A model generated the notes under the pieces. It did not search any database. It had not been told where the DNA came from and was given only the letters and a program-made list of their open reading frames with translations. A stretch of 5,193 nt of DNA from an uncultured Anaerolineaceae bacterium. GTDB taxonomy: Bacteria; Chloroflexota; Anaerolineae; Anaerolineales; Anaerolineaceae. The stretch's first letter is position 1. Each line of letters opens with the position of its first letter. The position numbers were made by a program, and so were the translations under genes. The DNA is taken from contig CALESS010000605.1 in assembly GCA_937907495.1 (NCBI GenBank), positions 1 through 5,193 of the forward strand, written 5' to 3'. Below are positions 1-5,193 of the stretch, piece by piece.

Positions 1-832
1 CAAAATTTTCGCCAATAGAAGCATAGGGCAATCCTATCAGGGCAGTATCACCGGAGAGTGCCACATTCTGACCAAAGCGATCACCTGCCAAGCCATCGTT
101 GGATGTAAACCTGGATTGCTCGCTCCAAGTTTCACCTGTCCGGGTGAAGACCAGCACAGAACCTTGACCACTATTCAGACCGACGTCATCCAAGAACTCG
201 CCGACTAAAATGGTGTCGCCGTCAATAGCCACGGAGTTTCCAAACCGATCCGATTCTTGCGTTTCGGAAGCATCAATTAATTTTTGCTGCAATTCCCAGG
301 TTGTTCCCGTGCGCTGAAAAACGTAAGCGGCTCCCTGGTCAGAGAAATCCACGGTGGAACCATACGATCCAATCACCACCGTATCTCCACTAATCGCAAC
401 AGCTCTGCCAAAATAATCTTGCGTCGCGCCATCCGGGGCAGTGAGTTGCTGCTGCAATTGCCAGGTGGAACCGCTCCGCACATACACACAGGCGGCCCCC
501 TGGAAAAGATGAGATCCCACCTGGTGATTGCCTGCTCCTACCACGGCAGTATCCCCACTAATAGCCACAGCTCCTCCGAATTCATCCCCTGCCTCACCCT
601 GGCTTATTTTTTGATCCAACAAAACGATGTTTAGAACCAACTTCTCCAGGCCGGAGGATGTACCATCCGCAAAGGCAGACACAGGTTTTACCGATGCCTG
701 CAAAAAAGCATTCAACTGGTTGACGGAAACCATATCCTGGCTGATTCTCCCAGTTCCGGGTGAGACGGGAGAAAAAAGCATAGTCAGAATTAGTACCAAT
801 CCGAAAAACGGTTTCACAAATTTGTTTTTCAT
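1..832 (-). CDS. Secreted FG-GAP repeat (beta-propeller) protein, C-terminus cut by window edge
   Basis: The reverse strand stays open for 277 codons from an ATG at 832-830 to the left edge, so the C-terminus is missing. Residues 1-28 look like a signal peptide (K2, K4 and K7, then a hydrophobic stretch of about residues 9-20), though I see no clean AxA cleavage site. Four FG-GAP_2-type repeats follow. Each has the core D-x-F-G-x-x-V-A-[IL]-x-G-D-T, beginning at D83, D139, D195 and D251, so the period is exactly 56 residues. Between cores the blade reads like G-A-A-Y-V-F-x-R-x-G-x-x-W-x-x-Q. Such repeats fold as beta-propeller blades, and the family is usually extracellular or cell-surface. 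Ligand and function are unknown, and no enzymatic motif is seen in the visible part. A strong ribosome site fixes the start. Base composition is lower in GC than the genes to the right. The family call is firm; the role is not. Confidence 0.9.
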   Translation of the reverse strand, partial: MKNKFVKPFFGLVLILTMLFSPVSPGTGRISQDMVSVNQLNAFLQASVKPVSAFADGTSSGLEKLVLNIVLLDQKISQGEAGDEFGGAVAISGDTAVVGAGNHQVGSHLFQGAACVYVRSGSTWQLQQQLTAPDGATQDYFGRAVAISGDTVVIGSYGSTVDFSDQGAAYVFQRTGTTWELQQKLIDASETQESDRFGNSVAIDGDTILVGEFLDDVGLNSGQGSVLVFTRTGETWSEQSRFTSNDGLAGDRFGQNVALSGDTALIGLPYASIGENF

Positions 833-840
833 CTGATCAT

Positions 841-848
841 ACCTCCCC
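841..848 (-). promoter_or_regulatory. Shine-Dalgarno site of the FG-GAP gene
   Basis: On the minus strand the bases read GGGGAGGT, a near-ideal Shine-Dalgarno sequence, 8 nt before the ATG at 832. An out-of-frame ATG at 840-838 sits directly against the site and is too close to be used. This spacing decides the start of the FG-GAP protein. Confidence 0.8.
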
Positions 849-1049
849 AAGATATTCTGAATTTTAGAAATTTCCAAGTAGATTGATTATTCTCTGCACT
901 ACCCAGGCCACCCATAAAATCTGTTCGCCAACCCGATGTGATAGGTCATGTAAAATAGATTTTCTTTGCGACGACCCAAGGTAAAGGCAATTGTTGTTCC
1001 ACTGCTTCGCCTATCCCCGCCAGGTTTGGATTACAACATCCCTCAAAGA

Positions 1050-1068
1050 ATAATGATGACATCATTAT
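1050..1068. repeat. Perfect 19-bp palindrome, candidate operator
   Basis: ATAATGATG (1050-1058), a central A at 1059, and CATCATTAT (1060-1068) form a perfect inverted repeat with 9-bp arms. The symmetry breaks at 1049/1069. It covers the -10 element and the predicted start site of the best minus-strand promoter, where a dimeric repressor would be expected to bind. A helix with a 1-nt loop is impossible in RNA, so a DNA site is more likely than a terminator. The regulator is not identifiable; no regulator gene lies in the window. Confidence 0.55.
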
Positions 1069-1091
1069 ATATTTCCACAATTAAAAAGCAA
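1064..1091 (-). promoter_or_regulatory. Candidate sigma-70-type promoter for the FG-GAP gene
   Basis: Reading the minus strand, TTGCTT (1091-1086) is followed by a 16-nt spacer and a perfect TATAAT (1069-1064). Transcription would start near 1057, giving a 5' leader of about 225 nt before the ATG at 832. The -35 matches consensus at only three positions, so the call rests mostly on the -10 and its place in the intergenic region. Confidence 0.4.
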
Positions 1092-1114
1092 GGATGAATC
1101 ATCTTTCCAGGCTG

Positions 1115-1123
1115 TGTTAAAAT
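1115..1123 (+). promoter_or_regulatory. Candidate extended -10 promoter for the oxidoreductase gene
   Basis: TGTTAAAAT fits the extended -10 pattern TGn-TATAAT with one mismatch in the hexamer. No good -35 is present upstream. Transcription would start near 1130, about 75 nt before the ATG at 1206. The palindrome centre would then sit near -71, an activator-like position. A rival plus-strand promoter is TTGGAT (1026-1031), a 17-nt spacer and AATAAT (1049-1054), which would run into the palindrome. Confidence 0.3.
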
Positions 1124-1138
1124 TGTTCAGTTGTTCAG
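1123..1138 (+). repeat. Perfect tandem duplication of an 8-bp unit
   Basis: TTGTTCAG occurs twice back to back (1123-1130 and 1131-1138), directly after the candidate extended -10. It may be replication slippage or a pair of half-sites for a regulator; nothing else in the window repeats the unit. Confidence 0.6.
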
Positions 1139-1193
1139 GGAGAGCTTCCATAAAAATTCCCCTTGATTCTCCCTGTGCTCCTAATACTTCCCC

Positions 1194-1198
1194 GGAGG
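1194..1198 (+). promoter_or_regulatory. Shine-Dalgarno site of the oxidoreductase gene
   Basis: GGAGG lies 7 nt before the ATG at 1206 and supports that start. Confidence 0.75.
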
Positions 1199-1205
1199 CC
1201 GTTGT

Positions 1206-1769
1206 ATGCGCGTGCTTGTCACCATTGATCACCCCTGGAGCGGGAGCTTCAACTATGCCATCTTGGATGCAGTGCAGCGCGGGCTGGAATCCGGCGGTCA
1301 TCACGCAGATGTGTTGGATTTGCAGGCCGAGAACTTCAACCCGGTGCTCTCCACGGCGGAGTTGAAGGTATACAACACCGGCCAGTACCTGGATCCGAAA
1401 ATTGGCGAATACCAGGCCCGGGTAATGGCCGCGGAGCATTTGATATTTATTTTTCCAGTGTGGTGGGAGGTGATGCCCGCCCGCCTGAAAGGCTGGTTTG
1501 ACCGGGTTTTTCTGCCGGAATGGGCTTTTGTCGAGGCGGATGCCCGCCCCCTGCTGACCCACATCCGCAGTGGAGCGGCCATCACCACCATGGGCGCGCC
1601 GAAAGCGGTGTTTACCTCGGTGGAAGCGGCCATGCTGAAAGGCACGCTGGAGATGGTCGGCGTGCAGCGCACCTGCTGGCTCAATCTCTGCGAGGTGGGC
1701 CTGGTGACAAATGAAGTGCGCCTGGCCTTCCTGCAACAGGTGGAGGCCTACGCCCGGGGGTTGGCATAG
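1206..1769 (+). CDS. Flavodoxin-fold NAD(P)H oxidoreductase (Flavodoxin_2 family)
   Basis: This 187-residue protein has the layout of the NAD(P)H dehydrogenase (quinone)/KefF/MdaB group: small soluble FMN or FAD enzymes that pass electrons from NAD(P)H to quinones or similar acceptors. The first strand and its loop, H-P-W-S-G-S-F-N (residues 9-16), match the family's H-P-x-x-x-S-F-N flavin phosphate-binding loop. The central I-F-P-V-W-W (82-87) followed by P-A-R-L-K-G-W-F-D-R-V-F (91-102) is the hallmark stretch that contacts the flavin and forms the dimer face. T-T-M-G-A-P (127-132) corresponds to the third flavin loop. No signal peptide or membrane segment is seen, so it is cytoplasmic. Length is usual for the family and the GGAGG site supports the start. 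The HAD gene follows after 54 bp but seems to have its own promoter. The physiological acceptor cannot be told from sequence. Confidence 0.9.
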   Translation: MRVLVTIDHPWSGSFNYAILDAVQRGLESGGHHADVLDLQAENFNPVLSTAELKVYNTGQYLDPKIGEYQARVMAAEHLIFIFPVWWEVMPARLKGWFDRVFLPEWAFVEADARPLLTHIRSGAAITTMGAPKAVFTSVEAAMLKGTLEMVGVQRTCWLNLCEVGLVTNEVRLAFLQQVEAYARGLA

Positions 1770-1807
1770 GTTCCCCCTCCCCTCGCCCCTTCTTTACCCC
1801 CATCCAA

Positions 1808-1816
1808 TGATACAAT
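1808..1816 (+). promoter_or_regulatory. Extended -10 promoter placed for a leaderless HAD transcript
   Basis: TGATACAAT fits TGn-TATAAT with one hexamer mismatch. Its last base is 7 nt before 1823, so transcription would begin at 1823-1824, that is at the ATG of the HAD gene. There is no recognisable -35, as is common for extended -10 promoters, and no Shine-Dalgarno sequence between this element and the ATG. Confidence 0.45.
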
Positions 1817-1823
1817 AGCCTCC

Positions 1824-2456
1824 ATGACAACCTCCCCCAACCCCACCCAAAAACCCGCCATGGTGTTCGATTTCGGCGGTGTGCTTCTCGATTGGAACCC
1901 GCGCTACCTCTACCGGCAGTTCTTCGGCGATGATGAGGCAGCCATGGAACGCTACCTTATTGAGACGGACTTCGACGGATGGAATCATGACCTGGATGCC
2001 GGCTTGCCCTTCCCCCAGGGTGTTGCCGAGCAATGCGCCCGCTTCCCGCACTATTGTTCACTCATCCGTGTTTATGAGGAGCGCTACCTGGAGACGATCG
2101 GCGGCGCCATCCAGGGCACCGTGGAAATCCTCCGCCGCCTGCGGGATGCCGGGTATCCGCTCTTTGGCTTGAGTAACTGGACCACGGAGAAGTTCCCCCT
2201 GGTGCGGCCCGATTACGAATTTTTCAACTGGTTCGAAGATATCCTGATTTCCGGGTACTTGAAGATTGCCAAGCCCGATCCACGCATCTACCAAATATTG
2301 CTGCAACGGGTAACCCGGCCTGCCGGCGAGTGCTTCTTCATTGATGACCGGCCAGAAAACGTTGCGGCTGCCCTGGAGCAGGGCATCCGGGCCATCCAAT
2401 TCCAGGATCCGCAACTGTTGGAAGCTGAATTGACCCGCCGCGGTTTATTCTTTTAA
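1824..2456 (+). CDS. HAD-superfamily hydrolase, YihX-like (subfamily IA)
   Basis: A 210-residue soluble protein with the four HAD motifs in order. Motif I is F-D-F-G-G-V-L-L-D (15-23) with nucleophile D16; motif II is L-S-N (116-118); motif III is K150 in A-K-P-D-P-R-I-Y (149-156); motif IV is F-I-D-D (172-175) with D174/D175 for magnesium. The cap is the helical insert between motifs I and II (about 27-95). The D+2 acid/base position is G18 instead of Asp; E. coli YihX, a glucose-1-phosphate phosphatase, likewise has a glycine there, so this is a subgroup trait and not damage. A sugar-phosphate phosphatase is the best guess, but haloacid dehalogenase-like activity is not excluded. The ATG at 1824 has no ribosome site; ATG 1860 would start the protein just before motif I and also lacks one. 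The 3' end overlaps the opposing DUF454 gene by 12 bp. Confidence 0.9.
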   Translation: MTTSPNPTQKPAMVFDFGGVLLDWNPRYLYRQFFGDDEAAMERYLIETDFDGWNHDLDAGLPFPQGVAEQCARFPHYCSLIRVYEERYLETIGGAIQGTVEILRRLRDAGYPLFGLSNWTTEKFPLVRPDYEFFNWFEDILISGYLKIAKPDPRIYQILLQRVTRPAGECFFIDDRPENVAAALEQGIRAIQFQDPQLLEAELTRRGLFF

Positions 2457-2849
2457 GATTTCTGAATTGGGAGGGAGGGTGGGCCGGTAGGTCTTCACCC
2501 GTACCAGGTGCAAGGTGACCCCGGCAGCCACTGCGGCCAGCAATAATTTCACCCAGACCGGGTGAACCATGATGATGGCTGCGCCAATCGTCAGCCAGAG
2601 CAGGGCGATCGTGAATATCTTGTGACCTAATGGAAGTCCGCGCCCTTCCCGGTAGTTGCGGATGTAACTGCCAAACCAGCGATTATTCAACAGCCAGTAA
2701 TGAAAGCGGGTGGAAGAACGCGCAAAACACGCCGCCGCCAGCAGCAAAAACGGCGTGGTTGGCAGCACCGGCAGGAATATCCCCAAAACTGCCAGCCCCA
2801 CACACAGAAAACCACATAGCAGGAAGATTGTTTTGCGGATGTGAATCAC
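2445..2849 (-). CDS. DUF454 (YbaN-like) inner-membrane protein
   Basis: A 134-residue hydrophobic protein with the DUF454 signature: G-I-F-L-P-V-L-P-T-T-P-F (23-34), then C-F-A-R-S-S (41-46), then W-L-L-N-N-R-W-F-G (52-60) and the basic stretch R64 to R70. Membrane segments are likely at about 7-27, 30-43, 79-94 and 98-117. The family, which includes E. coli YbaN, is widespread and has no established biochemical role. The start is a GTG at 2849-2847. The frame is open upstream to a TAA, but contains no ATG, GTG or TTG in between, and the Shine-Dalgarno is weak. Its stop lies inside the 3' end of the convergent HAD gene. It follows the ABC operon on the same strand after 95 bp, so read-through from the transporter is possible. 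Confidence 0.88.
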   Translation of the reverse strand: MIHIRKTIFLLCGFLCVGLAVLGIFLPVLPTTPFLLLAAACFARSSTRFHYWLLNNRWFGSYIRNYREGRGLPLGHKIFTIALLWLTIGAAIIMVHPVWVKLLLAAVAAGVTLHLVRVKTYRPTLPPNSEILKE

Positions 2850-2922
2850 CTTTATGATTTCGCTGCGGGAAAAATGGTTCTGATTAGTTTACCTTCGCAA
2901 CTTCAGAAATGCGTGAGAAGGG

Positions 2923-2937
2923 GGTTAAATTTCAACC
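2923..2937. repeat. Imperfect palindrome just after the last permease gene
   Basis: GGTTAAATTTCAACC has 7-bp arms with a single mismatch (A2927 against C2933) around T2930. It begins 7 nt past the permease stop on the minus strand. No T-run follows on that strand (CCCTTCTC comes next), so it is a poor intrinsic terminator; I see no better one between the transporter and the DUF454 gene. Confidence 0.3.
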
Positions 2938-2944
2938 AGAGATT

Positions 2945-3625
2945 CTAGGCTTTCTTCCCTTCCATCTCGAAGCCGGGTATGCGGCTGGAGCGTTCCGCCC
3001 ATTTCATCACGGCATCCACCAGGTACACCACCCCCAGGTAAATAATCGCCACGGCAATATACGCGCTGATCGGATCATACGTCCGGGCGGCGATGGATTT
3101 GGCGCGGGCCATCAGCTCCGGCACAGCGATCAGGAACACAACCGCGGTGGACTTCAGCAGTGAGACAGGCTCGTTGGCCCAGGCCGGGATGGCCAGCCGC
3201 AGCGCCTGGGGCAGGATGACGTTGAACACCGTGCCCCACTTGGAGAGGCCGATCGAACGCCCCGCCATCATTTGCCCTTCCCCAATGGCCAAAATGGAGC
3301 CGCGCAGATATTCCGCCTGGTACGCACCGGAGTTCAAGCCCAGCGCCAGGAACGCCGCCAGCTCCCGTGACATGGTGATGCCGATGCCCGGCAGGCCGTA
3401 ATAGAGCAGGAACAATTGCACCAGCAGCGGTGTGCCGCGGAAAATCTCCACATACACCACCGCCACACCCTTCCAAAACTTGCTGCCATAGGTGCGGGCC
3501 AGGGTGGCTGCCAAACCGATGATGAAACCGGCGGCCAGCCCCTCGGCGGTCAACAGCAGGGTCATCCCGGCGCCTTTCAGCAAATCCGGCAAAAAGCGCA
3601 CGAAGAAATCGAAGAAATCGCTCAT
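2945..3625 (-). CDS. Polar amino acid ABC transporter, permease (HisM/GlnP family)
   Basis: A 226-residue inner-membrane permease of the His/Glu/Gln/Arg/opine family. The N-terminal helix (about 20-42) begins with the family's G-x-x-M-T-L-L-L-T lead. [10 protein letters not shown] (61-70) is the usual family motif. The cytoplasmic EAA loop that docks on the ATPase runs from about 105 to 141, with the conserved G122 and I137-L-P139. Further helices are likely at about 53-77, 86-101, 158-169 and 187-207. The ATG at 3625 is chosen because it overlaps the upstream ATPase stop as ATGA and gives the normal length; an in-frame ATG at 3664 would add 13 residues and overlap the ATPase gene by 43 bp. 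AAGGA touches the ATG, too close for a good ribosome site, so translation is probably coupled to the ATPase gene. Substrate within polar amino acids cannot be told. Confidence 0.93.
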   Translation of the reverse strand: MSDFFDFFVRFLPDLLKGAGMTLLLTAEGLAAGFIIGLAATLARTYGSKFWKGVAVVYVEIFRGTPLLVQLFLLYYGLPGIGITMSRELAAFLALGLNSGAYQAEYLRGSILAIGEGQMMAGRSIGLSKWGTVFNVILPQALRLAIPAWANEPVSLLKSTAVVFLIAVPELMARAKSIAARTYDPISAYIAVAIIYLGVVYLVDAVMKWAERSSRIPGFEMEGKKA

Positions 3626-4392
3626 TCCTTGTCTTTCTTTCCATACAACTCGGAAATCTTCCACAGGAACTCGCGGGTGCGGGCGTGCTGGGGCCGCTCA
3701 AACAGATCATCCGGGGAGCCTTGCTCCACGATGCTGCCCTTTTCCATGAAGATGATGCGATCGGCCACCTCGCGGGCGAAACCCATTTCGTGGGTCACCA
3801 CCAGCATGGTCATGCGGTCGCGGGCCAGTTGTGCCATCACACTCAACACCTCGCCGATCAGTTCCGGGTCGAGGGCGGAGGTGGGTTCGTCAAAGAGCAT
3901 CACCTTGGGATCCATGGCCAGGGCGCGGGCAATTGCCACCCGCTGTTGCTGGCCGCCGGAGAGCTGGCCGGGGTAATGATGCGCCCGGTCCACCAGCCCC
4001 ACGCGGGTCAGTTCTTCCATGGCTTTTTCGCGGGCCTGGGCTTTGGGTAATTTTTTGACCTTCGAAAGGCCGATCATCACGTTATCCAGGGCGGTCAGGT
4101 GATTGAAGAGTAGAAAATTCTGAAAAACCATGCCGATCTGCTGGCGTACCAGGTCTTCATCACACTTGGGGTCGGTGATTTCACGCCCCTCAAGGAAGAT
4201 CTGGCCGCTATTGACGCGCGTCAGGAGGTTGATGCAGCGCAGCAGGGTGCTCTTGCCGGTGCCGCTGGGGCCGATGATGACGATGTTCTCCCCGCGCCGC
4301 ACATCCAGCGAGATATCCTGGAAGATGACGTTGCTGCCGTAGATTTTGGTCAGGTTTCTGGCCTGCAAGATGATCGAGTCGTCCATGAGCAT
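3622..4392 (-). CDS. Polar amino acid ABC transporter, ATP-binding protein (GlnQ/HisP family)
   Basis: From the ATG at 4392 the protein has 256 residues, near the 240-260 usual for GlnQ/HisP. It carries a complete ATPase set: Walker [10 protein letters not shown] (41-49), Q-loop Q91, signature L-S-G-G-Q-Q-Q-R (144-151), Walker B V-M-L-F-D-E-P (164-170) with catalytic E169, D-loop S-A-L-D (172-175) and H-loop H201. It would dimerise under the two permeases and power uptake. The frame is open up to an ATG at 4518, but the extra 42 residues resemble no part of the family and lie in the repeat-rich leader, so I left them out. ATG 4386, two codons on, is an equal alternative, and neither has a good Shine-Dalgarno. 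Its TGA overlaps the next permease's ATG by 4 bp. Confidence 0.94.
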   Translation of the reverse strand: MLMDDSIILQARNLTKIYGSNVIFQDISLDVRRGENIVIIGPSGTGKSTLLRCINLLTRVNSGQIFLEGREITDPKCDEDLVRQQIGMVFQNFLLFNHLTALDNVMIGLSKVKKLPKAQAREKAMEELTRVGLVDRAHHYPGQLSGGQQQRVAIARALAMDPKVMLFDEPTSALDPELIGEVLSVMAQLARDRMTMLVVTHEMGFAREVADRIIFMEKGSIVEQGSPDDLFERPQHARTREFLWKISELYGKKDKE

Positions 4393-4415
4393 CCATTCTA
4401 TAAAAGTTTGACCAC

Positions 4416-4538
4416 GGAGAATTCCGGCTGATTGTTGAAAGGCGTTCTTAAGATTTTCTCTGCCAGTCCGGGGGCTGCGGGTTAAAAATTTTTCAACAAA
4501 AAACGCCGAGACGTACAAGAAATGGAGAATTTTTCCGG
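4416..4538. repeat. Interleaved inverted and direct repeats in the leader of the ATPase gene
   Basis: Three repeat pairs lie in the 157-bp gap between the first permease and the ATPase gene. TTGTTGAAA (4432-4440) is the inverse of TTTCAACAA (4491-4499). GGCGTT (4441-4446) is the inverse of AACGCC (4502-4507). GGAGAATTCCGG (4416-4427) and GGAGAATTTTTCCGG (4524-4538) are direct copies differing by three T. In the minus-strand transcript the two inverted pairs interleave, so they could pair as a pseudoknot or as competing stems. Loops of about 50 nt make each stem alone weak. A regulatory leader, a processing site or chance are all possible. Confidence 0.4.
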
Positions 4539-4549
4539 GTCAAAACAAC

Positions 4550-5193
4550 TTACACTGTCTGGGTGGGCAGGCGGGTCTTGTTGGAAAGCCAGTCCAGCCC
4601 GCGGTTGGTGAGGAAAACCAGCACAAAGTAGATCAGCGCCGCCGCTCCAAAGGCCAGCAGGGGCTGCTGATTGGTGGCGCTCAACTGCTGGGCACGGCGC
4701 AGCACTTCCGGTACGCCCAGCGCATACACCAGCGAAGAATCTTTGAGGACGATGGAAGCCTCGTTGGACCACGGCGGGATGGCCAGGCGGATGGCCTGGG
4801 GAATGAGAATGTAGCGAATGGCCTGCCAGCGAGACATGCCCACCGCCCGGGCTGCCGTCATCTGCCCGCTGCCAACGGATTGTAGGGCGCCGCGCAGAAT
4901 TTCCATCTGGTAGGCACTACTGATGATGCCCAGGGCAATGGAGCCAGCCCAAAACGGAGAAAGATTGAGCGATTTACTGGAAAGGACAAAATACAATATA
5001 AAAAGCAAAGCAATCGGCGGAACACCGCGCATCACCAGGCTGTAGATGGCAGCCGCCCGACCGGCCCATTTGCCAGCATACGTATGCACCAACGCCAGCC
5101 CCAGCCCCAGCAGCAGCCCGAGGGGCAGCGCCACCAGGGTCACAGCAATGGTGATGGCCGTCCCCTGTGCAATGTAAAAAAAGAATTGTGAGT
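4550..5193 (-). CDS. Polar amino acid ABC transporter, first permease, 5' end cut by window edge
   Basis: The minus-strand frame is open from the right edge (first full codon 5191-5189) to a TAA at 4552-4550, giving 213 visible residues. A GTG at 5143 is in frame, but the 16 residues before it (ending Q-G-T-A-I-T-I-A) belong to the family's usual first region, so the true start lies beyond the window, probably only a few to some tens of codons away. M-R-G-V-P-P-I-A-L (54-62) stands where the partner permease has F-R-G-T-P-L-L-V-Q. The EAA loop is at about 98-133, with G118 and I130-P-Q. Helices lie at about 12-34, 47-70, 81-93, 152-161 and 178-195. I-P-Q-A-I-R-L-A-I-P-P-W (130-141) aligns with the same stretch of the partner, so the two are paralogues, likely heterodimeric. 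It is the first transporter gene visible in transcription order. Confidence 0.92.
   Translation of the reverse strand, partial: SQFFFYIAQGTAITIAVTLVALPLGLLLGLGLALVHTYAGKWAGRAAAIYSLVMRGVPPIALLFILYFVLSSKSLNLSPFWAGSIALGIISSAYQMEILRGALQSVGSGQMTAARAVGMSRWQAIRYILIPQAIRLAIPPWSNEASIVLKDSSLVYALGVPEVLRRAQQLSATNQQPLLAFGAAALIYFVLVFLTNRGLDWLSNKTRLPTQTV

Larger units (their letters stand above)
833..1205. other. AT-rich divergent intergenic region
   Basis: These 373 bp separate the leftward FG-GAP gene from the rightward oxidoreductase gene. I see no convincing gene. On the minus strand all three frames are partly open between about 864 and 1065: one 39-codon frame runs from 1065 to a TGA at 946, another is open from 1010 to a TAA at 864, and a third ends at a TAG at 899. 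None has a ribosome site or a recognisable family, and with all three open no frame stands out. The stretch could be a long 5' leader or decayed coding DNA. The right part holds the palindrome, the candidate promoters and the 8-bp tandem repeat listed separately. By hand count, 841-900 is about 33% GC, far below the flanking genes. Confidence 0.6.

Noticed and set aside
284..836. Plus-strand open frames of 116 and 69 codons
   Set aside because: They lie antisense to the FG-GAP gene, whose minus-strand translation shows regular repeats, a signal peptide and a strong ribosome site.
946..1065. 39-codon minus-strand frame starting with two ATG codons in the palindrome
   Set aside because: No ribosome site, no recognisable family, and the predicted transcript starts near 1057, after the first two ATGs.
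1065..1736. 223-codon minus-strand frame opposite the oxidoreductase gene
   Set aside because: Its translation is rich in His, Gln and Arg and matches no family, while the plus strand encodes a clear flavodoxin-fold enzyme.
2923..2937. Intrinsic terminator of the transporter operon
   Set aside because: The palindrome leaves almost no loop and no T-run follows on the transcribed strand.
3626..3664. 13-residue N-terminal extension of the second permease
   Set aside because: It would overlap the ATPase gene by 43 bp; the ATGA overlap with a start at 3625 is the usual arrangement and gives the usual length.
4393..4518. 42-residue N-terminal extension of the ATPase
   Set aside because: Family members begin near the residues encoded from 4392 or 4386; the extension shows no domain and falls in the repeat-rich leader.
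1..5193. A novel defence, mobile or biosynthetic system
   Set aside because: Every sizeable gene falls in a common household or transport family, and there are no transposase, integrase, nuclease, toxin or CRISPR-like features.

Overview
The window holds six protein genes, all ordinary bacterial families. Average base composition is moderately GC-rich, and the FG-GAP secreted protein, polar amino acid ABC transporter and DUF454 protein together would fit a member of the Chloroflexota (Anaerolineae-like). That assignment is an impression from gene content and style, not proven by anything in the sequence. No rRNA, tRNA, CRISPR array, insertion sequence or phage gene is visible.

Layout, left to right. 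Positions 1-832 (minus strand) are the N-terminal part of a secreted FG-GAP beta-propeller protein; its gene runs off the left edge. Positions 833-1205 are a 373-bp AT-rich divergent intergenic region. It carries a perfect 19-bp palindrome at 1050-1068 lying over the best promoter of the FG-GAP gene, with a candidate extended -10 promoter for the rightward gene further on. Positions 1206-1769 (plus) encode a flavodoxin-fold NAD(P)H oxidoreductase. Positions 1824-2456 (plus) encode a YihX-like HAD hydrolase that lacks a Shine-Dalgarno sequence but has an extended -10 element placed so that transcription would begin at the ATG. Positions 2445-2849 (minus) encode a DUF454/YbaN membrane protein whose 3' end overlaps the HAD gene by 12 bp, tail to tail.

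From 2945 to the right edge, on the minus strand, lies a polar amino acid ABC importer in the transcriptional order permease (5' end cut by the right edge), ATPase, second permease. The two permeases are paralogues and probably form a heterodimer with two copies of the ATPase underneath. The ATPase and the second permease overlap by ATGA and are surely cotranscribed. A 157-bp gap between the first permease and the ATPase carries interleaved inverted repeats. No substrate-binding protein gene is in the window; it would be expected beyond the right edge.

I found no undescribed multi-gene system. The points most worth checking are regulatory: the palindrome in the divergent promoter region, the apparently leaderless HAD gene, and the repeat-rich leader in front of the ABC ATPase gene.
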